A stretch of DNA of 52,365 bases, taken from the NCBI GenBank assembly GCA_026415495.1, contig JAOAGZ010000009.1:1-52365 (forward strand). Direction: 5' to 3'. This document shows positions 19,274-27,243 of the stretch, one piece after another. Position 1 is the first letter of the stretch, and every line of letters starts with the position of its first letter. The notes below the pieces were generated by a model. That model made no database searches, was not told the DNA's origin, and saw nothing but the letters and a program-made list of their open reading frames with translations. This DNA is from Eximiradius proteiniborus (GTDB taxonomy: Bacteria > Bacteroidota > Ignavibacteria > Kapaibacteriales > UBA2268). Both the position numbers and the translations under genes were made by a program.

Positions 19274-20119
19274 TTATTTTGCCCTTAAATGGATTGCAAC
19301 CCATTCATCTTCTTCTAATGTTTCAATATGTTCAAAATAATTTTGGCAATACTTCCCGATGAGATAATCTTTGTCATATTTCAAAATTCCGGAAAGAATT
19401 AAATGTCCTCTACGTTCTTTGAGCGCAGAATGAAATTTATCAATGGTTTTTTCAAGAATATTAAGAAACATATTGGCAACAATTCCATCGCAGCTTGGTA
19501 GATTAATTTCAAATATATCCTGCTGTTCAATAATATATTCTCCATCAATATCATTGAGCATAAAATTTTCACGAGCATTTAGAACTGACCACTCACCATA
19601 ATCGAAAGCATAAACTTTTGAAGCACCTAATTTTTTAGCTAAAATAGCTAAAACACCGGTTCCTGTGCCTGCGTCTATCCAAAAATCACCTGAGTGTACA
19701 TTTTTTGCCAACAACAAACAAACAAGCTTTGTCGTTGAATGTTGCCCTGTACCAAAAGACATTTTAGGATTAATGATAATTTTTATTTCTGTATCAAGTT
19801 GCTCGATTTTCCATTGAGGAGCAATACCAATCTTGTCATTTATTTTTATAATAGGAGTATTTTGCTCAATTTCTTCGTTCCAGTTTCTGTCTTCGATTAT
19901 TTCTTCGCTAATAATTTTAACTTCTGGAATATATTTCCTGAGTGCACTAAGCAGCTCAAATTTAATCTTATCATTCCAATTATCGATTTGGAAACATACA
20001 ATAATTTCATCGAATAATTCTTCTATTCCTTCAATGTTATAATTTTCTATTACGACATAGAAATATGGGAAAAATTCTTCCAACAGACTAAATTTAACAT
20101 TAATAAATTTTTTCAGCAT
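19274..20119 (-). CDS. prmA: Ribosomal protein L11 methyltransferase
   Basis: PrmA methylates ribosomal protein L11. The 281-residue protein has a variable N-terminal substrate-binding domain followed by a class I SAM-dependent methyltransferase fold. The conserved PKMSFGTGQHSTTKL segment and motif I DAGTGTGVLAILAKKLGA are both visible, with motif II near VYAFDYGEWSV and the post-motif CDGIVANMFLNIL. This combination is characteristic of PrmA. The ATG is at 20119. It is co-directional and almost contiguous with the Ppx/GppA gene downstream. Confidence 0.93.
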   Translation of the reverse strand: MLKKFINVKFSLLEEFFPYFYVVIENYNIEGIEELFDEIIVCFQIDNWNDKIKFELLSALRKYIPEVKIISEEIIEDRNWNEEIEQNTPIIKINDKIGIAPQWKIEQLDTEIKIIINPKMSFGTGQHSTTKLVCLLLAKNVHSGDFWIDAGTGTGVLAILAKKLGASKVYAFDYGEWSVLNARENFMLNDIDGEYIIEQQDIFEINLPSCDGIVANMFLNILEKTIDKFHSALKERRGHLILSGILKYDKDYLIGKYCQNYFEHIETLEEDEWVAIHLRAK

Positions 20120-20188
20120 AATAATCCAATAAAAATAATGTTGATACTACTATAAAATGAATTGATTGTACCACTAATACGCAAATAT

Positions 20189-20713
20189 ATGAAAATAACA
20201 GAACTAAATGAAAAACTAAAAAAAGTAAAATTATTAGCAATGGATGTGGACGGAACATTAACCGATGGAAGTTTATTTTATTCCGAAAACGGCGAAATTA
20301 TGAAACGTTTTTGTGCAAAAGATGGGATGGGAATAACTCTCTTGAATAAAGCCGGAATCACAAGTGCGATAGTAACAAGCGAAATTTCACAGATAGTTAC
20401 AAATCGAGCGAAAAAACTCAAAATCGAACACGTAATATTAGGTAGCAGGAATAAATTGCAAGCAATTAGAGATTTAGCAGAACAATTAGAAATAAGTTTA
20501 GAAGAAATAGCTTATATTGGAGATGATGTCAATGATTATTTTGCTTTGAAAGAGGTAGGTTTTTCTGCTTGTCCGCAAAATGCGAATGATATTATAAAGG
20601 AAACTGTGTATTATGTATGCAAAAATAATGCGGGCGACGGAGCCGTTAGAGAAATTTGCGATTTAATTTTGCTTTCACAAAATAAATCATTAATTTTAGA
20701 AGAGAACTGGTAA
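20189..20713 (+). CDS. kdsC: KDO-8-phosphate phosphatase (HAD family)
   Basis: KdsC removes phosphate from 3-deoxy-D-manno-octulosonate 8-phosphate in LPS inner-core synthesis. The 174-residue protein shows HAD motif I LLAMDVDGTLTDG, motif II VTSEIS and motif IV YIGDDVNDYFALK. The insertion-free small-cap architecture is typical of the C0 family. I chose the ATG at 20189; a TTG at 20162 would add nine residues not typical of the family. Its presence implies a KDO-containing LPS. It is followed after 23 bases by ytxH and may share the transcript. Confidence 0.9.
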   Translation: MKITELNEKLKKVKLLAMDVDGTLTDGSLFYSENGEIMKRFCAKDGMGITLLNKAGITSAIVTSEISQIVTNRAKKLKIEHVILGSRNKLQAIRDLAEQLEISLEEIAYIGDDVNDYFALKEVGFSACPQNANDIIKETVYYVCKNNAGDGAVREICDLILLSQNKSLILEENW

Positions 20714-20736
20714 TTTTCATTTCAAAGGAGGTCATT

Positions 20737-21168
20737 ATGGATTTAAAAAGTGAATATTCGAAAGGCTTCGTTGTAGGCGCAATAATTGGAGGAGTTGCTG
20801 GTGCAATTACAGCATTACTATTAGCTCCTAAAAGTGGAACAGAACTAAGACGCGACATCGCTGACACTTCTGCTGAACTTTACAGTAAGGCTGCAGACTA
20901 TTTAAAACAAATCGAAAAGAAAGCAGAAGAAAGCTTTACAAAAACAGTGAATGAAGGAAAGGTCAAAGCTGAGAGCATTATTGAAAGTGCCAAACAACAA
21001 GCACAAGAAATAATGAGCGGAGCTGAAAATATTCTTCAACAAGCGAAAGCAAAAGCTGTTGAAGCAAAAGAGACGGTTGCTCATAACTATGATGCTATTA
21101 AAGATGCTGCAAAGGCTGGGGCAGAAGCTTTCAAAGCTGAGCTAAAAGCATCTCGTGGTAATGAATAA
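20737..21168 (+). CDS. YtxH-domain membrane protein
   Basis: The 143-residue protein has the YtxH domain: GFVVGAIIGGVAGAITALLLAPKSG, a glycine-rich membrane-associated segment at residues 8-32, followed by LRRDI. The rest is a long amphipathic Ala/Lys/Glu-rich helix that probably forms a coiled coil. YtxH proteins are stress-related and poorly characterised. The ribosome-binding site is one of the strongest in the window (AAAGGAGGT at 20724-20732). It precedes a second membrane-anchored coiled-coil protein by 12 bases, so the two probably act together at the envelope. Confidence 0.85.
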   Translation: MDLKSEYSKGFVVGAIIGGVAGAITALLLAPKSGTELRRDIADTSAELYSKAADYLKQIEKKAEESFTKTVNEGKVKAESIIESAKQQAQEIMSGAENILQQAKAKAVEAKETVAHNYDAIKDAAKAGAEAFKAELKASRGNE

Positions 21169-21180
21169 ATAGGTGAGGTA

Positions 21181-21654
21181 ATGCTTACAGCATTAATCAT
21201 TGTTGCCATTTTAGCTGGCATAGCAATAATTTTTGCTGCATTGAGTATTATCGATGCAGTAAAATCTTATAAAATGTTGGCTGAAAATGCACAAAAAAAC
21301 CTTGATAAAATCACATCTGACTCAAACGAGTTAAAAACAAGATTAATTCAATCATTAGATGAATTATCTGTTGTTAAAAGTAAGCTAATAGTTTTGTTAG
21401 ATGAAGTTGTAGACTTGAAAAAAGATATTTCTACTTCTCTTCAAAGTGTGGATAGTTTAGCGAAAACAATAGACTACTCTGCACAAAACGTCGGTGAAAA
21501 AGTAGAAATTCTATTTAAGAAACTCGAACCTTTAGAAAATCTATCAAAAGCACTTTATTCGATGATAGCAAGCCCTGTTAATAATTCTATTACTTTTTTT
21601 AATGCAACAAAAAAAGCAATTAGCACTTTTACCGGTAAGTTATTTGGAAAATAA
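21181..21654 (+). CDS. Membrane-anchored coiled-coil protein (DUF948-like)
   Basis: The 157-residue protein has one N-terminal transmembrane helix (LTALIIVAILAGIAIIFAALSI, residues 2-23). The remaining part is helical with heptad-like spacing (MLAENAQKNLDKITSDSNELKTRL and later VDSLAKTIDYSAQNVGEKVEILFKKLE). The layout matches DUF948-type proteins, which often neighbour YtxH genes. Function is unknown. It is preceded by AGGTGAGG as ribosome-binding site. A strong terminator follows. Confidence 0.75.
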   Translation: MLTALIIVAILAGIAIIFAALSIIDAVKSYKMLAENAQKNLDKITSDSNELKTRLIQSLDELSVVKSKLIVLLDEVVDLKKDISTSLQSVDSLAKTIDYSAQNVGEKVEILFKKLEPLENLSKALYSMIASPVNNSITFFNATKKAISTFTGKLFGK

Positions 21655-21677
21655 TTTTAGGTTTTGTTGAAATTATG

Positions 21678-21702
21678 GGATGTCAGTTATTTACTGACAT
21701 CC
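21678..21702 (+). terminator. Intrinsic terminator after the kdsC-ytxH unit
   Basis: GGATGTCAG (21678-21686) and CTGACATCC (21694-21702) pair perfectly over nine bases with a seven-base loop, followed by TTGTTTAAT. Confidence 0.85.
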
Positions 21703-21750
21703 TTGTTTAATAAAAGATGACATTATTTATTACATTTTTTTTAGAATTTT

Positions 21751-22863
21751 ATGGAAGAATATTTCAGCCCTGATTTTTCAGAAGAATTATTAAAAAGCAA
21801 AATTCAGGAGTTTTCTGAATTTATTAATGCCGTTCCCGAAATTTATTTGATAATTGATAGCGAAAGAAGAGTTGTTTTCGCAAATAAAGCAATGTATGAG
21901 TTTTTCAAAGATAAGCAAACTTTGCAAGTAATTGGGAACAGACTTGGGCATTTGCTTAATTGCAGGCACGCCGCTGAATCAATATATGGATGTGGAACAA
22001 CAGAAACTTGTCAAACCTGTGGTGCTTTTAAAGCAATTGTTGAAAGTTTGCACGGAAGAAATGCTGTTTATGAATGCCGAATTGAGCAGTATGAAACCGG
22101 CGACGCACTGGATTTTAGAGTATGGGCAACTTCTTACAACAATAATGGTAAAGTTTACTCAATCTTAGCTTTATCAGATATTAGTGATGAAAAGCGGCGA
22201 CAGGCTCTTGAAAGAATTTTCTTTCACGATATTTTGAATACTGCTGGAGGTTTATATGGTATTGCCCAACTGTTAGATGATAACGTAGATGATTTTGAAG
22301 AATTTAAAGAAATAATAGTAAATTTATCTGAAAGATTAATAGAAGAAATTAACTCGCAAAAACTACTATTATCAGCAGAAAAAAATGAACTTCAAATATC
22401 TATTGATGAGATTAATACAAGAAAATTAGTTGAAGAAATAGCATCAACATATACAAAGAACTATCAAGTAAAAAATCGGAAAATTGATATTGATTCTAAG
22501 ACAGTAGAAATAAAAATCATTTCAGATAAAACATTGCTGCGCAGGGTACTTTTGAATATGCTGAAAAATGCAGTAGAAGCAACACCTGCTAACGGCACCA
22601 TTACGATCGGATGCACTGCTCTTGAGAATAAAGTTGAATTTTGGGTGCATAATCCAGTTTATATCCCTCGTGAAATTCAATTGCAAATTTTCAAGCGATC
22701 GTTTTCAACGAAAGGAGCCGGTCGAGGTCTTGGCACATACAGTATGAAATTACTAAGTGAAAGATATTTAAATGGTGAGGTATCATTTAGAAGTGATGAA
22801 GAATTAGGAACAGTTTTTACAGCACGGTACCCTATTGAAATAAAAAGAAACTACAATGTTTAA
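21751..22863 (+). CDS. Cytosolic PAS sensor histidine kinase with four-cysteine motif
   Basis: The 370-residue kinase has no membrane helix. Residues 20-145 form a PAS domain (ending ILALSDISDEKRR). Inside it lies a cysteine cluster: Cys71-Arg-His73-Ala, Cys81-Gly-Thr-Thr, Cys87 and Cys90-Gly. I recall similar C.HA...GCGT...C..CG patterns in PAS kinases of anaerobic delta-proteobacteria; no ligand is known to me. His159 in FFHDILNTAGG is the likely phospho-acceptor. HATPase_c motifs follow (NMLKNAVEATP, and a modified G2 AGRGLGTYSMKLL). No response regulator is adjacent. The start of the PstS-like gene overlaps its end by eight bases. Confidence 0.88.
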   Translation: MEEYFSPDFSEELLKSKIQEFSEFINAVPEIYLIIDSERRVVFANKAMYEFFKDKQTLQVIGNRLGHLLNCRHAAESIYGCGTTETCQTCGAFKAIVESLHGRNAVYECRIEQYETGDALDFRVWATSYNNNGKVYSILALSDISDEKRRQALERIFFHDILNTAGGLYGIAQLLDDNVDDFEEFKEIIVNLSERLIEEINSQKLLLSAEKNELQISIDEINTRKLVEEIASTYTKNYQVKNRKIDIDSKTVEIKIISDKTLLRRVLLNMLKNAVEATPANGTITIGCTALENKVEFWVHNPVYIPREIQLQIFKRSFSTKGAGRGLGTYSMKLLSERYLNGEVSFRSDEELGTVFTARYPIEIKRNYNV

Positions 22864-23686
22864 AAAATTCTTCATAATATTATTTACAATTTTACTATTA
22901 ACTTCTTGTAATTTTTTTCAGCCAAAAACTTCCGTAATTAGAATCAAGGGTTCCGACACAATGTTGGGACTTATTGAAATTCTTGCACGCGAGTATATGA
23001 AACTGAATCCAAATGTTGCAATTTATGTTGATGGAGGAGGCTCGAAAAATGGAATTGCTTCGCTTACCAGCAAAGAGATTGATATTGCGATGGTCTCTCG
23101 ATTGCTCACACCTAATGAAGTCGCGATGTTCGCAATGGAAAATCACTCTATTGGAATATCATACCTCATAGCAAAGGATGCAATCAGTATTTATATTAAT
23201 CCTGAAAATCCTGTGAAAGATTTTACAATAGATGAACTAAGAAGAATTTTCACTTGCAAAATAAATAACTGGAAAGAATTAGGTGGATTTGACCATGTGA
23301 TTAATCTACACATTAGAAATCCTAATTCAGGGACATATTATTATTTTCAACAAATCGTACTGAACGGGGAATCTTTCTGCCCAGCCGCCTCGTCGGAATC
23401 TAACACAAACAAATTAGTTGGGAAAATTGCTAAGGACAAATATGCTATTGGTTTTGGTGGTATTGGGTTTAATGATGGAGTTGCACACGCAAAAGTCAAT
23501 GGTATAGAACCCACAGAAGAAAACGTAAGAAAAGATTTATATCCATTAAGCAGATATTTACATTTTATTACATTGAAGCAGCCTGAAGGCGCAGTAAAAA
23601 GTTTTATTGACTGGACACTGAGCCATTATGCCCAATCGCTGATAAAACAATCCGGATATGTGCCAATCTGGAGCATTACTTATTAA
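22856..23686 (+). CDS. PstS-like phosphate-binding lipoprotein
   Basis: The 276-residue protein has a lipoprotein signal peptide (LLLTSC, acylated Cys18) and a PBP-like fold of the phosphate-binding family. IKGSDTMLGL near the mature N-terminus resembles the GSxT phosphate-binding loop, and RNPNSGTYYYF resembles the 'R.SGSGT' loop. KINNWKELGG is also typical. The Pst permease and ATPase genes are absent here, so it may be an orphan binding protein or part of a sensing system. It overlaps the PAS kinase by eight bases and its stop overlaps the start of the Ogg2 gene (TAATG), so the three genes are tightly coupled. Confidence 0.85.
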   Translation: MFKKFFIILFTILLLTSCNFFQPKTSVIRIKGSDTMLGLIEILAREYMKLNPNVAIYVDGGGSKNGIASLTSKEIDIAMVSRLLTPNEVAMFAMENHSIGISYLIAKDAISIYINPENPVKDFTIDELRRIFTCKINNWKELGGFDHVINLHIRNPNSGTYYYFQQIVLNGESFCPAASSESNTNKLVGKIAKDKYAIGFGGIGFNDGVAHAKVNGIEPTEENVRKDLYPLSRYLHFITLKQPEGAVKSFIDWTLSHYAQSLIKQSGYVPIWSITY

Positions 23687-24309
23687 TGAAGCAATTGCCA
23701 ATTGAATTAAAAGAACATTATCTCAAGAATTTTAAATTAATCCAACAGCGTTTGAGTGAATTTGCATCTATCCCTGTTGAAAATTATTTTTACGAATTAT
23801 GCTATTGCATCTGCACGCCGCAATCATCTGCCAGAAATGCAGAAAAAGTTGAAAAAAAACTTATTGAGATGGATTTTCTCAATCAAGATTTTAACCCTGT
23901 TGAATTATTAAGTAATAGAGAGCATTATATTAGATTTCATAATCAAAAAGCCCAAAGATTAATTGAAGCAAAAATGAAGTATCCCGAATTACTGGATATT
24001 TTACTCAGTTTGATTGATCCAACGGCAAAGCGGGAAAAAGTTGCAGAATTAATCAAAGGAATTGGCTATAAAGAAGCTTCACATTTTTTAAGAAACATTG
24101 GTTATAGAAATTTAGCGATAATAGATAGACATTTACTTAAAAATTTAATAAAATGCGGGGTAATTGAAAACATTCCAAAGTCGATCAATAAAGCAAAATA
24201 TTTAGAAATAGAAGAGAAATTCAAAGATTATGCTGAAAAAGTTAACATTGCACTTGATGAATTAGATTTACTTTTTTGGAGTTACGAAACAGGGATGATA
24301 TTAAAATAA
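23686..24309 (+). CDS. 8-oxoguanine DNA glycosylase/AP lyase, Ogg2 type
   Basis: The 207-residue protein belongs to the Ogg2 branch of the helix-hairpin-helix glycosylases. These remove 8-oxoguanine from DNA and nick the abasic site. The helix-hairpin-helix region reads IKGIGYKEASHFLRNIGYRNLAIIDRHLL, with the expected catalytic Lys129 and Asp147. Typical N-terminal sequence CYCICTPQSSARNAEKV is also present. No iron-sulfur cysteine loop is found, which separates it from endonuclease III/MutY. It is the last gene of the PAS kinase/PstS-like operon, an unusual context for a repair enzyme. Confidence 0.88.
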   Translation: MKQLPIELKEHYLKNFKLIQQRLSEFASIPVENYFYELCYCICTPQSSARNAEKVEKKLIEMDFLNQDFNPVELLSNREHYIRFHNQKAQRLIEAKMKYPELLDILLSLIDPTAKREKVAELIKGIGYKEASHFLRNIGYRNLAIIDRHLLKNLIKCGVIENIPKSINKAKYLEIEEKFKDYAEKVNIALDELDLLFWSYETGMILK

Positions 24310-24332
24310 AGGGTGTTCCGGAAGAACACCCT
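24310..24332. terminator. Bidirectional terminator between ogg2 and rpoZ
   Basis: AGGGTGTTC (24310-24318) pairs with GAACACCCT (24324-24332) over a five-base loop. In the leftward direction TTTATTTTA follows, so it serves rpoZ as well as the rightward operon. Confidence 0.82.
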
Positions 24333-24337
24333 AATAT

Positions 24338-24643
24338 TTATTGATTGTCGGTCTCTTTTGGTATTTCAAAAGTTAATTTACCTTCATAAATTTCTTTCAT
24401 AGCAAGGAATGTAGGCTTCGGAAGTTTATCAAAATCACGGCTAATAGAAATTTGGTCTAAATTTGCACCTTCAGATTCGTCAGTGTTTGGAATAATGTCT
24501 GCCATTTTATTGTTAAGTTCATTCTTGATATCGTCATTTATTTGTCTGGCTCGCATTCCCATTGCAACAATTGATTGATAAATTGAACCTTTTTCGGATT
24601 CTTTCATACGGACAACGACAGGATTGATAATGTATTTTTCCAT
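24338..24643 (-). CDS. rpoZ: RNA polymerase omega subunit (Bacteroidota-type)
   Basis: The 101-residue protein fits the omega/Rpb6 family: GSIYQSIVAMGMRARQINDDIK corresponds to the conserved 'niYeavvviakRArQin' helix. The C-terminus (PTFLAMKEIYEGKLTFE) matches the conserved 'pt..Al.Ei..Gki.' end. Omega helps assemble RNA polymerase and, in proteobacteria, forms part of a ppGpp site. A strong ribosome-binding site GGAGGG precedes the ATG. Just upstream is a 16-base palindrome (24650-24665). It is a single-gene unit and the 3' end faces the ogg2 operon. Confidence 0.8.
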   Translation of the reverse strand: MEKYIINPVVVRMKESEKGSIYQSIVAMGMRARQINDDIKNELNNKMADIIPNTDESEGANLDQISISRDFDKLPKPTFLAMKEIYEGKLTFEIPKETDNQ

Positions 24644-24649
24644 TTTCCC

Positions 24650-24704
24650 TCCATAAATTTATGGAATTAAAGATTACAAAAATAATACAAAAATAATTAA
24701 CAAA
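24650..24704 (-). promoter_or_regulatory. Candidate rpoZ promoter and palindrome
   Basis: Read leftward, TTTG (24704-24701) and TATTTTTG (24684-24677) resemble the Bacteroidota -33/-7 elements. The 16-base spacer is shorter than the usual ~20, and a second TATTTTTG lies at 24695-24688. A perfect 16-base palindrome TCCATAAATTTATGGA (24650-24665) stands between this and the ribosome-binding site and could be an operator. In such AT-rich DNA both signals can arise by chance. Confidence 0.35.
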
Positions 24705-24766
24705 AAACTTTTTTTATTGGAACGAATTAATAAATTTGCTTTTTAAACTAAAAGTGGCTAATCAAA

Positions 24767-25153
24767 ATGAAAAAACTATATTATTCAATTAGTGAAATTT
24801 CTAAAATATTAGACGAAGAACAATATATTTTAAGGTATTGGGAAAAAGAGTTTGATTTTTTGAAGCCACGTAAAAATCGTGCAGGAAATAGAATATATTC
24901 AGAAAAGGATTTGCAAACGCTAAAATTAATAAAATCCTTCATTCGTGAAGAAAAGTTAAGCGTTAAAGAAGCAAACAGTAAGCTGAAAAATCTAATAAAA
25001 TCAAATGAAATCGAGAAAGTTGTTTCCAAGTCCATTTACGAGGGCTCGGAACCGAATTCCACAAATAAAAAATCTAATAAAATTAATAAAGAATTGAAGC
25101 AAGAATTGCTTTCTGCTTTGCGCGATATGCTCAATTATCTAAAAAGTAGCTAA
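24767..25153 (+). CDS. MerR-family transcriptional regulator
   Basis: The 128-residue protein has an N-terminal MerR winged helix-turn-helix: YSISEISKILDEEQYILRYWEKEFDFLKPRKNRAGNRIYSEKD. The helix LKLIKSFIREEKLSVKEANSKL follows. The short Lys/Asn-rich C-terminus has no recognisable ligand-binding domain and no metal-binding cysteines. The pattern matches the small MerR proteins common next to housekeeping genes in this phylum group, whose targets are unknown. It is divergent from rpoZ and overlaps the convergent mtgA by four bases. Confidence 0.88.
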   Translation: MKKLYYSISEISKILDEEQYILRYWEKEFDFLKPRKNRAGNRIYSEKDLQTLKLIKSFIREEKLSVKEANSKLKNLIKSNEIEKVVSKSIYEGSEPNSTNKKSNKINKELKQELLSALRDMLNYLKSS

Positions 25154-25839
25154 GCTTTAGGTATTGCAACAGAATTCATACGTCCCATTATCCAAGCTAC
25201 TCTTCTATTTATATACGGAGTCGGACGGGCAGGCGACCATCGATGTGGATTTGGCAGAACAGCAGCCAAAAGTGCAGCTTCACGTTTTGTTAGATTTCGT
25301 GCACTTTTGCCCCAGAAATGTTGAGATGCAGCTTCAACTCCATACAAACCATCACCGAATTCAATAACATTAGCATATACTTCAATAATGCGCTTTTTGC
25401 CCCATATATTCTCAATCAGAATAGTAAAATACGCTTCCAAGCCTTTTCTAATGTAGTTTCGCCAGTGGTATAAAAAAGTGTTTTTGGCAGTTTGCATAGA
25501 AATTGTGCTTGCACCGCGTTTCTTTTTACCTTTGTGAATTTCATTATATCGTTTTGCAGCTTCAATAGCTTTGCGGTCAAAACCATCATGTCTCATAAAT
25601 TTAGCATCTTCGGCAGCAACTACGGCTCTGAAAAAATTTGGAGAAATATCTTCGAAGGCTACCCAATCTTGATTAATACCAACGAATTTTCCTTCGAAAA
25701 CGCCTTCAATTGTTCGTATTATCATAGCAGGAGTAATAAATGGATTAATCCATTTTGTCAGCACAACTGAAACAATTGAAGAAGCAAAAAACAGTGCTAT
25801 GCTGTAAAATAAATATTTGATGATTTTTTTGAACAACAT
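25150..25839 (-). CDS. mtgA: Monofunctional biosynthetic peptidoglycan transglycosylase
   Basis: MtgA (GT51) polymerises lipid II into glycan strands in the periplasm. The 229-residue protein has one N-terminal membrane helix (YLFYSIALFFASSIVSVVLT). The conserved GT51 motifs are all present: AAEDAKFMRHDGFD with the catalytic Glu, KKRGASTISMQTAKN, KKRIIEVYANVIEFG and AAQHFWGKSA-like sequence (ASQHFWGKSARNL). There is no transpeptidase domain. CAAAAATA at 25867-25874 (TATTTTTG leftward) is a possible -7 box. The end overlaps the MerR gene. Confidence 0.95.
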   Translation of the reverse strand: MLFKKIIKYLFYSIALFFASSIVSVVLTKWINPFITPAMIIRTIEGVFEGKFVGINQDWVAFEDISPNFFRAVVAAEDAKFMRHDGFDRKAIEAAKRYNEIHKGKKKRGASTISMQTAKNTFLYHWRNYIRKGLEAYFTILIENIWGKKRIIEVYANVIEFGDGLYGVEAASQHFWGKSARNLTKREAALLAAVLPNPHRWSPARPTPYINRRVAWIMGRMNSVAIPKA

Positions 25840-25897
25840 TTTTTCCCATTATCTCCATCCAAGTTACAAAAATAATAAATTGGACAGAGAAACACAC

Positions 25898-27154
25898 TTA
25901 TGTTTTTTGTTCTTTTTTACGAGCTGCCGGGAAAAGAATGTTATTCAGAATTAATCGATATCCGGGAGAATTTCTATGTAAATTTAAATCTGTTGGGGGA
26001 TCACCTACTGCGTGCTGGTAATCTTCGGGGTCGTGTCCTCCATACCAGGTAAAGAAGCCTTTGCCAATATTTCCATAAATATATTTGACTTCTTCGGTAC
26101 CTTCTCTTTTGCCAAGTATGACTACTTTGTCTTTTATCAAACTTTCTCTAAATGCAGTTGTTTGCCCTAAAAATCCTTTTATCACATTTACGTGATTTTG
26201 TGTAAGCATAGTTGGAACTGGATCGTATTTTGCAGAAAATTCGAAAAGAGTAAAGTAGTCAGCCTCTGGATTTTGTATCATAGTCGGACCAGTATCAATA
26301 TCGGAATGTTCGTAAATGTAAGGATCTAGAATTAATTTAAAGTTTTCGAATGCGAAAGTCTGGCTATAATCTAATTTTTCATTGGCTCTATGGTCGCAAG
26401 GGTCGCCATCAAACATTACTTCACAAATATCTACATTAAGAGCGGATAACGCGATATCGTAGGTATCAGTTGCGGAACACATAGCAAAAAGAAAACCGCC
26501 TTCTTGAACATACTTTTTTATAGCGAGAGCAACCTCTTTCTTCATCTCTGAAACTTTTCTGAAACCAAGTTTTTTCGCCATACTTTCGTTAATGGAAACT
26601 TGTTGGATGTACCAGGGAGCAGTAGCAAAAGCCGCGTAGAACTTGCCATACTGTCCAGTAAAATCTTCGTGATGAAGATGAAGCCAATCGTATTCTTTTA
26701 ATTTACCTGCCAATACTTCTTCGTCCCAAACCACATCGTATTTTACCTCGGCATATTCTAATGCAAGCCTAACTGCATCGTCCCAAGGAGCATTGCCGGG
26801 CTGAACGTATACAGCAATTTTTGGAGCTTTTTCAAGGCGAACAGCATCCATATTTACTCCTTCGGAACGAACATAGCTTAATATTTCATCGGCTTTTGAT
26901 TGGCTAATAGCCTCGAACGAAACACCTCGAATACGGCATTCTGTTGCAACCCTATCGTGATAATCCATCAAAAATGAACCGCCACGATAGTTTAACAGCC
27001 ATTCAGATTGAATTCCCTGATTGAGCGCCCAATAGACAAGACCATAAGCTTTTAGATGATTAGTTTGTGCTAAATCCATAGGAATCAGCATCACTTGGGA
27101 CTTAAGTGAAATTGCCGACAAGAATAGAATTATAATTACAGATATTTTTTTCAT
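25898..27154 (-). CDS. Secreted protein of the family often labelled asparagine synthetase B
   Basis: This 418-residue protein has a clear signal peptide (residues 1-19, ending LKSQ). The mature start VMLIPMDLAQTNHLKAYGLVYWAL is a hallmark I recall from Bacteroidota proteins annotated asparagine synthetase B. No AsnB glutaminase Cys2 or ATP pyrophosphatase loop is present, so that name looks wrong. Visible blocks include WLHLHHEDFTGQYG, GGFLFAMCSATDTYD (a strand-turn with Cys, like a type 1 glutamine amidotransferase elbow) and GKGFFTWYGGHDPEDYQH near the end. It is probably a periplasmic or surface enzyme of unknown substrate. An AAGGA ribosome-binding site precedes the ATG. It is transcribed alone. 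Confidence 0.7.
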   Translation of the reverse strand: MKKISVIIILFLSAISLKSQVMLIPMDLAQTNHLKAYGLVYWALNQGIQSEWLLNYRGGSFLMDYHDRVATECRIRGVSFEAISQSKADEILSYVRSEGVNMDAVRLEKAPKIAVYVQPGNAPWDDAVRLALEYAEVKYDVVWDEEVLAGKLKEYDWLHLHHEDFTGQYGKFYAAFATAPWYIQQVSINESMAKKLGFRKVSEMKKEVALAIKKYVQEGGFLFAMCSATDTYDIALSALNVDICEVMFDGDPCDHRANEKLDYSQTFAFENFKLILDPYIYEHSDIDTGPTMIQNPEADYFTLFEFSAKYDPVPTMLTQNHVNVIKGFLGQTTAFRESLIKDKVVILGKREGTEEVKYIYGNIGKGFFTWYGGHDPEDYQHAVGDPPTDLNLHRNSPGYRLILNNILFPAARKKEQKT

Positions 27155-27204
27155 TTTATTATTCCTTGAAATTATTACATTTTCAGTTTTTACTAATAAA
27201 TTAA

Positions 27205-27212
27205 TATATTTG
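27205..27212 (+). promoter_or_regulatory. Candidate -7 box upstream of maf
   Basis: TATATTTG fits the Bacteroidota -7 consensus TAnnTTTG, 32 bases before the maf ATG. No convincing -33 element is seen, so this is weak. Confidence 0.25.
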
Positions 27213-27243
27213 TTGTTTGTTTATCAATCAAAATTTTAATTTG

